DNA of 64,000 nucleotides from JAAUUE01 sp943370025 (GTDB taxonomy: Bacteria > Cyanobacteriota > Cyanobacteriia > Cyanobacteriales > JAAUUE01), in contig CALRPI020000005.1 of the NCBI GenBank assembly GCA_943370025.1, positions 46,797-110,796 on the forward strand, in the 5' to 3' direction. The notes beneath the pieces are model-generated. The model had not been told where the DNA came from, ran no database searches, and saw only the letters and a program-made list of their open reading frames with translations. Numbering within the stretch: position 1 is the stretch's first letter; every line of letters starts with the position of its first letter. This document shows positions 17,569 through 26,905 of the stretch, piece after piece. A program made the position numbers and the translations under genes.

Positions 17569-20500
17569 ATGATGCGACGGCAAGAAATCAAAGAACCCTC
17601 AAGAGTATCGATAGGGCGATCACTCTTTCTGAGGGGGAGTTTTCTTTGATTTTACTCCGGTGTAACTATCAGCAACTGCGAGAAAAATACTTAGCAGAAA
17701 TTCAAAATGCCCATCAAGATATTGCAGTTGTCAACCTAGAGCCGCAAACCACAACTCTCTACTCTAGTATTACGGAAAAATTAGCAGCAACTAAACCACC
17801 AGCTTTAATGGTTTTAGGCTTAGACAAGGTAGCCAAGCTAGAAGACCTACTCACTTCAGCTAATCAGATTCGAGATGAATTTCGCAATCAATTACCTATG
17901 CCGATTGTTCTCTGGGTGAACGATCGAGTCTTAACTAAATTTATTCGCTATGCTCCAGATTTTACTAATTGGGCAGTTACTCCCCTGAGCTTGGAACTAA
18001 GTTGTCCAGAATTAATTGCCCTCCTCGAAGAAAACGTAGCTAATATTGTTTCTCGCCAACAACTCCAACAATACTTAACAGCAATTGATATCAGTGAAGA
18101 TACTCAAGAACTTAATTTTGCGCTTCAAGATTTAAATAAATATGAATATCAACTCCAGCCCCAATTACTGGCAAAACTAGAATTTGTCTTTGGCAGCAAT
18201 GCCTATGCTAGACAGGAATTAGAACAAGCACTGCAACATTATCAAACATCTCTAGAGTTTTGGGAATCCAATCATGACCTCCAACAGCAAGGATTAATTC
18301 TTGCCAATATTGGCCTATGTTATTGTCGTTTGGCAGAAAAACAACAAGCCCAAAAGATATCCCATTGGCGATCGGCTTGGGCAGCTATGGAACAAGCTTT
18401 GAATTATTTAAGTCAAGCAAATTGTCCAGAATTGGTATCCCAGGTTCTTAGTCAACAGGGGGAAATATTACAATATCTCCAAGAATGGAAATCTCTCCAA
18501 AATCTAGCAGAAAGAGCTAGACCCATCCATGAAACCTGTGGAAAAATGATCGAAATGGCTCAAGATTATGGTTTTTTGGCAATGGTGGCGATCGCCCAAT
18601 CTCGCTGGCGAGATGGGATCAAATTATCCACCCAAGCTTTAGAACACTTAATCAATGAATTTCCGGCTATTCAAGATCATAACCTTGATAAAAGTCAACA
18701 GCCGCCATTAGTTTTACAAGGACTATTATTGGGACAGCTTTATCGATTGTTTCTCATTAAGGCTAATCGTTCTTTAGGGAATTATAATCAAGCTGAACAC
18801 AATTTAACTATTGCTAAACGCCAGCTAGATATTGCCTTAGAAAACAGCGATCATCGAGCAGATCCCCAGCAATACCTAGATATTCTTAAACAATTAAGAA
18901 CCTTGTATTTTGACCAAGGTTGCTATCTAGAAGCATTTCATATCAAGCAACAGCAACTATCGGTAGAACAGCTTTATGGATTTCGGGCTTTTATTGGCGC
19001 ACGGCGATTGCAACCCCAGCCAATCCATAGTAAATCTTTCCCGACTTTAGTGGATATGCAAACTACGGTAGCAGCAGAAATTAGGGTTTCTAGCCGCTAT
19101 CAAGATTTGCAACATTTAATGAGTCGGCTCGGTCGGGCAGATCATCGCTTGATTGTCTTACACGGGGAATCAGGAGTAGGCAAAAGTTCCTTGATTCATG
19201 GAGGCTTAATTCCTACTTTGCATGAGCAAGGGGTAGGCGATCGCGTAGCCATGACAGTAGTGATGCAAGTTTATACTAATTGGATTAAGGAACTAGTTAA
19301 GGTATTTGGTTTAGAACCAAGTTTAGAGCATAGCGATGGATTCCATCTTGACTTGGCGCAGATATTGAATCAACTTAAGGAGCAGGATGAGCAACACTTT
19401 TTGACGGTAATTATATTTGATCAATTTGAGGAGTTTTTCTTTCATAATACTGATAACTGTCAGCGCAATAATTTCTTTGCTTTCCTGCGAGATTGTTTGA
19501 ATATTTCCTACGTCAAGGTGATTCTCTCTCTGCGAGAAGATGGACTCCACTACCTCCTGCATAGTGAGCAAACTTTGTTAGAAACAATCAGTAATAATAT
19601 CCTCGATCGCAAGATTCGCTACTCCCTTGGCAACTTCTCTATTGCTGACACCCATGCTGTAATTTCAACTTTAACCAAACGGGCAGATTTTGAACTGGAG
19701 CCAGATTTAATTAATGAAATAGTTGCTGAATTAGCAGGAAAAGATCAAGAGATTCGCCCCATCGAACTCCAGCTTGTGGGAACCCAAATTCAATCAGAAA
19801 ATATCACTACCCTAGAGCAATATCACCAATCGGGTTTGAAGCAACGCTTGGCGGAGAGATTTCTAGAACAGGTAGTCCAAGATTGTGGTGCAGAGAATGA
19901 AGCGATCGCTTGGCAGGTGCTGTATTTTCTCACGGCAGAAAATGATATCCGTCCCCTGAAAACGCGCCTAGAATTAGTTGCTGATTTGGAACTGGATCAA
20001 GGAGAATCAGACCCAACTTTAGACCTGATTTTAGAAATTTTAGAAAAATCTGGCTTAGTATTTCTCTTGCCAGAAATCCCCTTTCCTCGCTATCAATTAA
20101 TCCATGATTATCTAGTAGATTTCATTCGCCAAAAGGAAGAAGTTAATACCAAACTGCAAATAGAAGATTACAAACAGCAACAAATTAGTAATCAAGAAAC
20201 CATTGAACGGTTAGAATTTGCCCTCCGAGAAAAGGCTTTAATTGCAGAATTAACTACGGCAAAATTAGGGCAGCAAGATAGTGAAAATAAGCTGAATCAA
20301 ATCCTGCAACAACGGCTGACGGGGGCTAGGTTGTGGGGTTTGGGTTTTTTGACTATGGCGATGCTGGCAGGGGTATTTGCCGTGCAAGCGTCCCTAAAGG
20401 AAACCAATGCCCAAATTGGGGCGATCGTCTCTTCTTCCGAAAGTTTGATCCTCTCCAACCGGAAATTTGATGCCCTAATCTCTAGCCTGAAAGCGGGTAA

Positions 20501-22484
20501 GGCATTGAATAACGTTTGGCTGGATTTCTTTGGCTCAAGCATCGATACCAACATTCGAGTTGTCACTACTTTGCAACAGGCTCTGGGGCAAATTCGAGAA
20601 AGTAATCGCCTCGAAGGGCATACGGATTGGGTGATGGGGGTGGTTTTTGCTGCAAATGGTCAATCAATTGCCACTGCCAGCAAGGATAAAACCATTAAAA
20701 TCTGGTCATCCCAAGGACAGTTGCTGAAGACTTTGACGGGACATCAGGGAGAAGTCTATGGCGTGGCTTTTGACCCAGAGGGTAAGCTATTGGTGTCGGG
20801 GGGGACAGATAAAATAGTCAAGATCTGGGACTACGAAACTGGGCAGTTTCTTGATGCTATCGGTCATCAAGATACCATTAGTTCGGTGATCTTTAGTCCC
20901 GATGGCCAGCTTATTGCCAGCGCTAGTTGGGATAAAACTATTAATCTCTGGACTAGAGAGGGCAAGTTTATCACCACTTTGGCAAGCCATACCAATCGAG
21001 TTTTGGGGATAGATTTCTCCCCTGATGGGAAATTTCTGGTTTCTGCTGGGGCTGATGGCAAAGTGATCTTTTGGCAACGGGATCAAAGAGGCAACTGGCA
21101 ACTCCAGCAAGCCTGGCAAGCTCCGGGGCAAGATACCCAAAAAGTGATTACCAGTATTAAATTTGCACCGAATAATCAAAAGTTGATGATTACCGGGACT
21201 GATGGGCGAGTTTCCCTGTGGCAGCGCAGTGCCACGACGATGCCTTGGGGGAAACAGCCCGATCGCAGTTGGCAAGCTAGTAATGATTGGGTGTTGAGTG
21301 GAGCTTTTAGCCCAGATAGTCAGGTGATCGCCACCGGAAATGCTGATAACACGGTGCAGCTATGGGATCTACAGGGCAAATTATTAGATACGTTTAAGGG
21401 GCACGGCAACTTGATCCGGGCAGTACATTTTAGCCCCGACGGCAAGATATTAGCCAGTGGTAGCGGCGATAGTACTGTGAAGTTTTGGCGCAGCAATCCC
21501 TATAACCAAAAAATAATCCATAGTCCAGTTAGTGATCAGCCTGAAGCGGTAAATAGTGTGAGTTTTCGCCCGGAATCAAATGCAGAAACTCCAACAATGA
21601 TCGCAACGGGGGGCAATGATCAACAGGTGAGATTATGGGTTGCAGGTGTAGATGGCTACTCGCTATTTAAGCAATTATCTGGCCATACCTCAGCGGTGAA
21701 TAGTGTGGTGTTTGACCATCAGGGGCAGTTGTTGGCGACGGGAAGTGACGATCGCACGGTGCGCCTCTGGACAAGTCAGGGAGATTTGGTGCGGGTGATT
21801 CCTGCCCACGAGCAGCCAGTCACGGGCATTGCTTTCTCTGGGGACGATCGCCTCTTGGTCACGGGCAGCCAAGATAAAACTGCCAAGGTTTGGAATACCG
21901 ATGGCACTTTACTCTCAACCCTTGTGGGGCATCAAGATATTGTGAATACGGTAGCGGTGAACAAAGAAGGGGATTTAATTGCTACGGGCAGTGAGGATCA
22001 GACTGTGAAACTGTGGCGATTAGATGGCAAGCTGGTGCAGACTTTTGCTGAAAACAATGGCGCGGTTAATTATGTATCTTTTTCTGCCGATGGCAGGTTT
22101 CTGGCGGTGGCAACTAATAAGGGCACAATCAAGCTCTGGAGTGTAGATGGTGTTTTGCTTAATACGCTGCGGGGTCACAATGGCTCGGTAAACTGGGTGG
22201 GTTTCTCGCCCGATGGTCAGGCGATCGCCTCGGTGAGTGAAGATAAGACCCTAAAGTTTTGGCGCTTGGATGGAACTTTAATAACAACTCTGACCAGCCA
22301 CACGGCGGCTATTTTTGAGGCAAGTTTTAGTCAACAAAAGAGATTATTAGCCACGGCTGGTCAGGATGGCAAGGTGGTAATTTGGAACTTAGATCTGCCG
22401 GGTCTAATTAATCAAGGCTGTAGTTGGTTGGCAGACTATCAGCACCATAATCCTAATGCTGAACCGGGGGTATGCGATCGATGA
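17547..22484 (+). CDS. Giant TPR-STAND NTPase-transmembrane-WD40 protein
   Basis: The 1645 residues read as follows. An N-terminal domain (1-180) looks like a P-loop fold without Walker A (ALMVLGLDKV, MPIVLWVNDR). A TPR-like helical region covers 200-480. A STAND NTPase of nSTAND1 type has Walker A GESGVGKSS at 540-548 and LTVIIFDQFEEFF as Walker B. A coiled coil follows, then one membrane helix (about 929-950, LGFLTMAMLAGVFAV). I count 14 WD40 repeats (about 1020-1625), enough for two seven-bladed propellers. WD40 ends of such proteins sense a ligand and the NTPase acts as a switch. The overlap with the upstream ATPase gene implies one operon. Confidence 0.88.
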   Translation: MGQPDSLDDATARNQRTLKSIDRAITLSEGEFSLILLRCNYQQLREKYLAEIQNAHQDIAVVNLEPQTTTLYSSITEKLAATKPPALMVLGLDKVAKLEDLLTSANQIRDEFRNQLPMPIVLWVNDRVLTKFIRYAPDFTNWAVTPLSLELSCPELIALLEENVANIVSRQQLQQYLTAIDISEDTQELNFALQDLNKYEYQLQPQLLAKLEFVFGSNAYARQELEQALQHYQTSLEFWESNHDLQQQGLILANIGLCYCRLAEKQQAQKISHWRSAWAAMEQALNYLSQANCPELVSQVLSQQGEILQYLQEWKSLQNLAERARPIHETCGKMIEMAQDYGFLAMVAIAQSRWRDGIKLSTQALEHLINEFPAIQDHNLDKSQQPPLVLQGLLLGQLYRLFLIKANRSLGNYNQAEHNLTIAKRQLDIALENSDHRADPQQYLDILKQLRTLYFDQGCYLEAFHIKQQQLSVEQLYGFRAFIGARRLQPQPIHSKSFPTLVDMQTTVAAEIRVSSRYQDLQHLMSRLGRADHRLIVLHGESGVGKSSLIHGGLIPTLHEQGVGDRVAMTVVMQVYTNWIKELVKVFGLEPSLEHSDGFHLDLAQILNQLKEQDEQHFLTVIIFDQFEEFFFHNTDNCQRNNFFAFLRDCLNISYVKVILSLREDGLHYLLHSEQTLLETISNNILDRKIRYSLGNFSIADTHAVISTLTKRADFELEPDLINEIVAELAGKDQEIRPIELQLVGTQIQSENITTLEQYHQSGLKQRLAERFLEQVVQDCGAENEAIAWQVLYFLTAENDIRPLKTRLELVADLELDQGESDPTLDLILEILEKSGLVFLLPEIPFPRYQLIHDYLVDFIRQKEEVNTKLQIEDYKQQQISNQETIERLEFALREKALIAELTTAKLGQQDSENKLNQILQQRLTGARLWGLGFLTMAMLAGVFAVQASLKETNAQIGAIVSSSESLILSNRKFDALISSLKAGKALNNVWLDFFGSSIDTNIRVVTTLQQALGQIRESNRLEGHTDWVMGVVFAANGQSIATASKDKTIKIWSSQGQLLKTLTGHQGEVYGVAFDPEGKLLVSGGTDKIVKIWDYETGQFLDAIGHQDTISSVIFSPDGQLIASASWDKTINLWTREGKFITTLASHTNRVLGIDFSPDGKFLVSAGADGKVIFWQRDQRGNWQLQQAWQAPGQDTQKVITSIKFAPNNQKLMITGTDGRVSLWQRSATTMPWGKQPDRSWQASNDWVLSGAFSPDSQVIATGNADNTVQLWDLQGKLLDTFKGHGNLIRAVHFSPDGKILASGSGDSTVKFWRSNPYNQKIIHSPVSDQPEAVNSVSFRPESNAETPTMIATGGNDQQVRLWVAGVDGYSLFKQLSGHTSAVNSVVFDHQGQLLATGSDDRTVRLWTSQGDLVRVIPAHEQPVTGIAFSGDDRLLVTGSQDKTAKVWNTDGTLLSTLVGHQDIVNTVAVNKEGDLIATGSEDQTVKLWRLDGKLVQTFAENNGAVNYVSFSADGRFLAVATNKGTIKLWSVDGVLLNTLRGHNGSVNWVGFSPDGQAIASVSEDKTLKFWRLDGTLITTLTSHTAAIFEASFSQQKRLLATAGQDGKVVIWNLDLPGLINQGCSWLADYQHHNPNAEPGVCDR

Positions 22485-22510
22485 GGACTTCTTACTTCTT
22501 TTTGACAGCA

Positions 22511-22550
22511 ATTTGTGTGTGGGTGGCTGTCGTCGCTCACACACAAACGC
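22511..22550. repeat. TTTGTGTGTG hairpin repeat
   Basis: TTTGTGTGTG and CACACACAAA pair around GGTGGCTGTCGTCGCT. It follows the WD40 gene stop by 27 bases and resembles 15707-15746. A terminator role is possible. Confidence 0.5.
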
Positions 22551-22599
22551 AAACCTAGCAGGTGTTTCAGGAAATACAGTGTATTCCATTTATATAAAA

Positions 22600-22697
22600 T
22601 ATAGTAAGCGCCATTCTAGTTAGGACAGAGAAGTTTTTGAGGGCTGAGCGAAGTCGAAGCCCTCAAAAACTTCCTAATCAAATCGGCGACTACTATA
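22600..22697. mobile_element. 98-bp TATAGTA-ended palindromic element, copy A
   Basis: The ends are TATAGTAAGCGCC... and the complement of ...GGCGACTACTATA (18 of 25 positions agree). The core arms are GAAGTTTTTGAGGGC and the complement. The 7-bp direct repeat TATAAAA lies at both edges (22593-22599 and 22698-22704). Copy B is at 39469-39563; the arms share GTTAGGAC and CCTAATCAAATC but the hairpin tips differ and remain paired. Confidence 0.7.
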
Positions 22698-22721
22698 TAT
22701 AAAAATTGCTGTATCAGATTT

Positions 22722-23282
22722 TTATATATCTTGACAGAGTTGTTGTGGTAACTGTTTGAGAACTCGCTGAAAGGTCGAAAAATCCTTGATCCCATGACAC
22801 AGAATTAATGCCCCCTGAATCATGATCATCGCATCTTCACCGCGTTGCTTTGCCAAAGTCTCATTCAATCCTGAAGTGATGAGAACCTTCGCGATCGCTT
22901 CAATCCAAGTAGAAAATGCCCATTGAATTTGAGAGTGAAATAAGTCATCACTAGATTGCTCTAGAACCAAAACTGCCCAGAGACAAGAATTTTGTCCCTC
23001 ATTAAAAAAACTACTCGCCTCCTCACACATGGACTGAAACTTAGCAATCGGTGGTTCGGGGCGATCGAGGATTTCCAAAATGGTCGTCTCTAGCCAATTG
23101 TTGACATGAGTTAAAGCTGTCTCCGCCATTTCTGCCTTGCCTCTAGGGAAATGATGATAGAGGCTCGCTTTCCCCAGTCCCGTCTCTTGAGAAATTTTGG
23201 AAAGGGTTACACCCTCATAACCAAACTGACGAAACAGCTTGAGCAAAGTTGGTACATGGGTTTGTTTAGACATAGATTTCAT
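22722..23282 (-). CDS. TetR/AcrR family transcriptional repressor
   Basis: The ATG at 23282 gives 186 residues (ATG 23273 is also possible). The N-terminal helix-turn-helix is typical: LFRQFGYEGVTLSKISQETG then GKASLYHHFPRGKAEM. The C-terminal ligand domain (60-186) contains a cysteine (SCLWAVLV). It is divergent from the GST operon, and two matching operators lie between, so it most likely represses that operon and itself until an electrophile or other small molecule binds. Its leader overlaps a 13-bp hairpin. Confidence 0.9.
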   Translation of the reverse strand: MKSMSKQTHVPTLLKLFRQFGYEGVTLSKISQETGLGKASLYHHFPRGKAEMAETALTHVNNWLETTILEILDRPEPPIAKFQSMCEEASSFFNEGQNSCLWAVLVLEQSSDDLFHSQIQWAFSTWIEAIAKVLITSGLNETLAKQRGEDAMIMIQGALILCHGIKDFSTFQRVLKQLPQQLCQDI

Positions 23283-23286
23283 ACAT

Positions 23287-23319
23287 GAGGAGTTGTGGCG
23301 CAAAGTGCCACAACTCCTC
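23287..23319. repeat. Perfect 13-bp hairpin in the tetR leader
   Basis: GAGGAGTTGTGGC and its complement flank GCAAAGT; a run of T follows on the plus strand. It covers the expected ribosome-binding region of the TetR gene, so it could reduce its translation. Confidence 0.65.
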
Positions 23320-23344
23320 TTTTTGGGTTAGCAATATTTACCTA

Positions 23345-23401
23345 TTGACATTATACCGAACGAACAGTACAGTATCAATATACCGAGCGAACGGTACAGT
23401 A
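23345..23401 (+). promoter_or_regulatory. Promoter with two tandem TetR-type operators
   Basis: A consensus -35 TTGACA (23345-23350) is followed 17 bases later by TACAGT (23368-23373). Two 23-bp copies of TATACCGAnCGAACnGTACAGTA lie at 23352-23374 and 23379-23401; the second contains the perfect inverted repeat TACCG...CGGTA. The first copy fills the spacer of the promoter. This is the expected layout for steric repression by the adjacent TetR protein. Confidence 0.8.
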
Positions 23402-23435
23402 TTTTTTACTCTCCCCACAAGAAATAGGCAAAGCA

Positions 23436-24038
23436 ATGATTAAACTACATGGTCACGAAATCTCAGGTAACAGCTACAAAGCACGTTTAATGTTGTCACT
23501 GCTCAATCTTGAGTACGAATGGGTGAGAGTCGATCTGATGAAGGGCGAACATAAATCGCTAGAATATTTGGCAATGAATCCATTTGGACAAGTACCTTTG
23601 CTGATCGATGACGAAACCCAACTTGCTGATGCTCAGGCGATTTTGGTCTATTTAGCAAGAAAGCATGGCGGCGAACAATGGTTTCCTACAGATGCATTAC
23701 CAATGGCGCAAGTGGTTCGTTGGTTGTCTACCGCTGCTGGTGAAGTGCGTCAAGGCACAGAGAATGCTCGACTCTTCTATCTATTTGGAGCAGGAACGAA
23801 GATCAATATTGAACGCGCCACTGAAAAATCTCATTTCATTCTCAAGCAACTCAATCAGCATTTAAGTACAAGAGCTTGGCTAGAGTGTGATCGCCCTACC
23901 ATCGCTGATGTCGCCATCTATCCCTATATTTCCCTAGCGAAGGATGGCAAGATTGAACTTGATGCATATACTCATGTTTTGAGTTGGATGGATCGATTTC
24001 AGAAGCTTGATGGCTATGTTCCGATGTTAGGAGCTTAA
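23436..24038 (+). CDS. Glutathione S-transferase family protein
   Basis: This 200-residue protein has a thioredoxin-like N-terminal half (MIKLHGHEISGNSYKARLML, NPFGQVPLLIDDE, then ADAQAILVYLARKHG) and an all-helical C-terminal half with the N-capping motif DRPTIADVAIYPY. It would conjugate glutathione to electrophiles or reduce peroxides. It is the first gene after the TetR-regulated promoter. Four bases separate it from the next gene. Confidence 0.92.
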   Translation: MIKLHGHEISGNSYKARLMLSLLNLEYEWVRVDLMKGEHKSLEYLAMNPFGQVPLLIDDETQLADAQAILVYLARKHGGEQWFPTDALPMAQVVRWLSTAAGEVRQGTENARLFYLFGAGTKINIERATEKSHFILKQLNQHLSTRAWLECDRPTIADVAIYPYISLAKDGKIELDAYTHVLSWMDRFQKLDGYVPMLGA

Positions 24039-24042
24039 ACCT

Positions 24043-24636
24043 ATGCCTAGACAATTTGGCACGATCGCCTTCACTCCCGCCGTGAAAGCCATGCAAGAAA
24101 AAATGGGTTCCCGTGAGAACTATGAGCGTTTCGTGGCGAACGGTGCTGACAATAATACGGTCACTGCCGATATCGCTAAGTTTATTTCTAGTATGGAAGG
24201 ATTTTATCTGGGAACTGTCACCTCAAATGGCTATCCTTATATTCAGTTTCGGGGCGGCAAAGCTGGATTTTTAAAGGTTCTGGATGAAAAGACCTTGGGC
24301 TTTGCTGATTTCCGGGGCAACGTTCAATATATCTCTGTGGGCAATCTTTCGGAAAATGACAAAGCATTTTTATTTTTAATGGATTATCGGCATCGCCGCC
24401 GCCTAAAAATACTCGGTCGCGCCAAGGTGGTGGAAGATGATCCTGTGATCCTTGCTCAAGTCCAAGATATAGACTATGCCGCCACTGTAGAAAGGGCGAT
24501 CGTTTTTGATATTGAAGGCTATGATTGGAACTGTCCGCAACATATTCCTGTGCGCTATTCACAAGCAGAGGTAGAAGCAATGCAAGCTAGAATTCGTGAA
24601 TTAGAGGAACTTCTATCCGAGGCTAAGAACTCATAA
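24043..24636 (+). CDS. Pyridoxamine 5'-phosphate oxidase-like FMN-binding protein
   Basis: This 197-residue protein has the split-barrel PNPOx signature: FISSMEGFYLGTVTSNGYPY, then IQFRGG, FADFRGN and FLMDYRHRRRLKILGRAKVV. A C-terminal coiled coil (VEAMQARIRELEELLSEA) is extra. Such proteins bind FMN or F420 and reduce small molecules; they are not necessarily vitamin B6 enzymes. It sits 4 bp after GST and 2 bp before the cupin pseudogene, clearly in the same operon. Confidence 0.88.
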   Translation: MPRQFGTIAFTPAVKAMQEKMGSRENYERFVANGADNNTVTADIAKFISSMEGFYLGTVTSNGYPYIQFRGGKAGFLKVLDEKTLGFADFRGNVQYISVGNLSENDKAFLFLMDYRHRRRLKILGRAKVVEDDPVILAQVQDIDYAATVERAIVFDIEGYDWNCPQHIPVRYSQAEVEAMQARIRELEELLSEAKNS

Positions 24637-24638
24637 TT

Positions 24639-25290
24639 ATGAAACTCCATGTAGATCTGTGTCAGCGCGTTGTCATCGAGAGTGAATCCCTTGATTGGGT
24701 GGATTCCCCTATGATAGGTGTTCAGCGCCGAATGCTCGAACGTGATGGCGAAGAAGTGGCTAGGGCAACCTCAGTTGTGCGCTATGCTCCTAACAGTCAT
24801 TTCTCCGCGCATACCCACGGCGGCGGCGAAGAGTTTTTAGTCTTAGATGGCATTTTCTCAGATGAGTATGGCGACTATCCTGCGGGAACTTATATTCGTA
24901 ATCCTGTGGGGTCAACGCATACGCCTTTTAGCAAAGATGGTTGCACAATTTTAGTCAAACTCTGGCAAATGCACCCCGATGACCAACAACGAGTAGCGAT
25001 CGCGACAACGCAAACTCCTTGGGCTAATGGCTTAGTCAATGGATTACAAGTAATGCCCCTGCATAGCTATGGAACTGAGAATGTCGCTCTAGTTAAATGG
25101 GGCGGGTACTCAGTTCCAGCCTCATATGCATTTAGGCGGCGAAGAAATCTTTGTCGTTGACGGAGTCTTTGAAGATGAGTTTGGCGCTTATCCCAAGGGT
25201 ACTTGGTTGCGGAATCCTAGTGGTAGTCGGCATACGCCGTTTAGCAAATCAGGCTGTCTAATTTATGTCAAAGTTGGACATCTGAGCTAA
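24639..25290 (+). pseudogene. ChrR-like double-cupin protein, frameshifted
   Basis: The first cupin is intact (SAHTHGGGEEFLVLDGIFSD, then STHTPF with the metal-binding His residues). At about 25100-25106 (GGGGCGGGTAC) the frame shifts. The original frame ends at 25160 with a nonsense tail. The other frame continues GTQFQPHMHLGGEEIFVVDG, then SRHTPFSKSGCLIYVKVG, to the TAA at 25288. So the second cupin is complete but one base out of frame. ChrR cupins are zinc anti-sigma or oxygen/peroxide-responsive folds. A sequencing error in the G-rich run is possible. Confidence 0.8.
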
Positions 25291-25421
25291 TTTATTTATC
25301 AAAATCACTCTCACAAACATGGCTCAGTTACCAACGTTTAGATGGAATCATCCTTCCGAAACGCTAATCTATAGCAGGTCGCCCCTTTGCGGCTCGACTT
25401 CCCACCCATCAATAAATCAAA

Positions 25422-25802
25422 ATGAGTCAAGAAAGAGTTTTCCATAGTTCTCAATTTTTTCAGCCCAATGATGGCGAACCTATTCGTTCAGTTGTTACAG
25501 AATCTCCACATGCGATCGTTGTCGCTTGGCATGTCAAACCAAAACAAAAGATCTCCCTACACCTCCACCCTAATGGACAGGACACATGGACAATTTTGAG
25601 TGATAAGGGCGAATATTATCTAGATCAAGCAGGCTCTACAAAGCTTATTGTTGCTGGAGATGTGGCAGTTGCTCCTGTCGGTTGTGTCCACGGAGTATAC
25701 AATAGCGGTGATGAACCATTGGTATTTATTTCAGTAGTCACACCGATCGAGGCTGGCTATCAGCTTGTTCAGTTAGAAGACTCATCTAGTCACAATTTCT
25801 AG
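25422..25802 (+). CDS. Cupin-domain protein
   Basis: The 126 residues form one cupin barrel. The metal-binding motif 1 is SLHLHPNGQDTWTILSDKGE and motif 2 is PVGCVHGVYNSG. Substrate unknown. It lies 131 bp after the broken double cupin. The gap contains a small open frame (starting 25319) that I do not trust. It is probably still part of the TetR-controlled transcript. Confidence 0.88.
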   Translation: MSQERVFHSSQFFQPNDGEPIRSVVTESPHAIVVAWHVKPKQKISLHLHPNGQDTWTILSDKGEYYLDQAGSTKLIVAGDVAVAPVGCVHGVYNSGDEPLVFISVVTPIEAGYQLVQLEDSSSHNF

Positions 25803-25852
25803 ATACTCATTCCTCATGATTCATTTTGTACGTGGATATTCCACTTTAAACT

Positions 25853-26269
25853 ATGAAATGGCTAATTCAATATTGTACGGAAATTAAATTAGATAAGATG
25901 ATTCTCTGGTGCTACCTAATTTGGTATCTAGTAGTAGTTTCTTTCTATTTCGATCCTTCATTAAAAATATGGATTAACTCTATTGGCATAAGTGCTGTTA
26001 TTGGCACAGGACTCATGTTAAGTGTTTCTTCTGAGAACGTTCAAGCAAGAGATTATTGGCAAACATTCAGGCTCTATCTCATGCCATTCTGTGTTTCTAG
26101 TTTCTCTGCTTTGATTAAAGATAAGGGATTTGTAGTATTTATCTCCCCAAAAATCCAAGAGTCTATGGTGGGAATATTTTGCTGCTTTCTGTTCTTATTG
26201 ATAATTGCCTCAGTTAAATTAGTCAATAAAAAAGTCGTCATATCAATAACAACAAAACATGGAAACTAA
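25853..26269 (+). CDS. Hypothetical membrane protein
   Basis: This 138-residue protein has four hydrophobic segments (about 18-34, 42-57, 75-85 and 108-126), including ILWCYLIWYLVVVSFYF and MVGIFCCFLFLLIIASV. No family recognised. Its stop overlaps the next gene start by 11 bp, which supports it being translated. It is more AT-rich than the genes around it. Confidence 0.6.
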   Translation: MKWLIQYCTEIKLDKMILWCYLIWYLVVVSFYFDPSLKIWINSIGISAVIGTGLMLSVSSENVQARDYWQTFRLYLMPFCVSSFSALIKDKGFVVFISPKIQESMVGIFCCFLFLLIIASVKLVNKKVVISITTKHGN

Positions 26270-26684
26270 ACCACCTTTCCCACCATTTACCCTAGAAACT
26301 GCCAAAGCCAAAATCCAAGCTGCGGAAAATGCTTGGAATACTCGCGATCCCGATCGTGTGGCTCTTGCTTATACCGAAGATTCTGAATGGCGCAATCGTA
26401 ATGAGTTTGTGAATGGACGCGATGAGATTAGAGAGTTTCTCAAACGTAAATGGGCGAGAGAACTAGACTATCGCTTGCGAAAAGAACTTTGGTGTTTTAT
26501 GGATAATCGGATTGCGGTGCGATTTGAGTATGAATATCATGATGAGTCTGGCAATTGGTATCGCGCTTACGGTAATGAAAATTGGGAATTTGCTGAAAAT
26601 GGCTTGATGATGCGGCGCTTTGCTAGCATTAACGATCTTGCCATCCAAGAAAGCGATCGCAAGTTTCGCTGGGAACGTGACTGA
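26259..26684 (+). CDS. DUF1348/NTF2-like (SnoaL) protein
   Basis: The 141 residues fit the DUF1348 family: AENAWNTRDPDRVALAYTED, then SEWRNRNEFVNGRDEIREFL, KRKWARELDYRLRKELW and the C-terminal FASINDLAI. It adopts an NTF2-like cone with a pocket; the reaction is unknown. It often travels with TetR, GST and cupin genes, as here. The start overlaps the membrane gene. Confidence 0.85.
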   Translation: METKPPFPPFTLETAKAKIQAAENAWNTRDPDRVALAYTEDSEWRNRNEFVNGRDEIREFLKRKWARELDYRLRKELWCFMDNRIAVRFEYEYHDESGNWYRAYGNENWEFAENGLMMRRFASINDLAIQESDRKFRWERD

Positions 26685-26721
26685 AGGTAACTTTTGATCA
26701 AAAATTAAACACCACCTCTCT

Positions 26722-26905
26722 CCTATTTAGGCTACGGTGTACACACAAGTCCACTCCGACTACGTTTCAGAGCTTGATCCCCCCCAGCCCCCCTTAAAAA
26801 GGGGGGAGAATTAATTTAAGTCCCCCTTTTTAAGGGGGATTTAGGGGGATCCGACCCATCAAACGAAATAATTCATAGTTGTGTGTACACGGTAGCCTTT
26901 TTAGG
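26722..26905. mobile_element. 184-bp element with GTGTACACACAA inverted ends
   Basis: Left end GGCTACGGTGTACACACAAG and right end GTTGTGTGTACACGGTAGCC are complementary at 18 of 20 positions, extended by CCTA/TAGG. Inside lie G/C-rich palindromes (CCCCCCTTAAAAAGGGGGG and CCCCCTTTTTAAGGGGG). A diverged longer copy is at 37172-37410. The right end contains the stop codon of the GGDEF gene (26901-26903). Confidence 0.75.

Noticed and set aside
25319..25447. 42-codon frame MAQLPTFRWNHPSET between the two cupin genes
   Set aside because: It overlaps the next gene start in another frame, has no family I know and could be a truncated relic at most.
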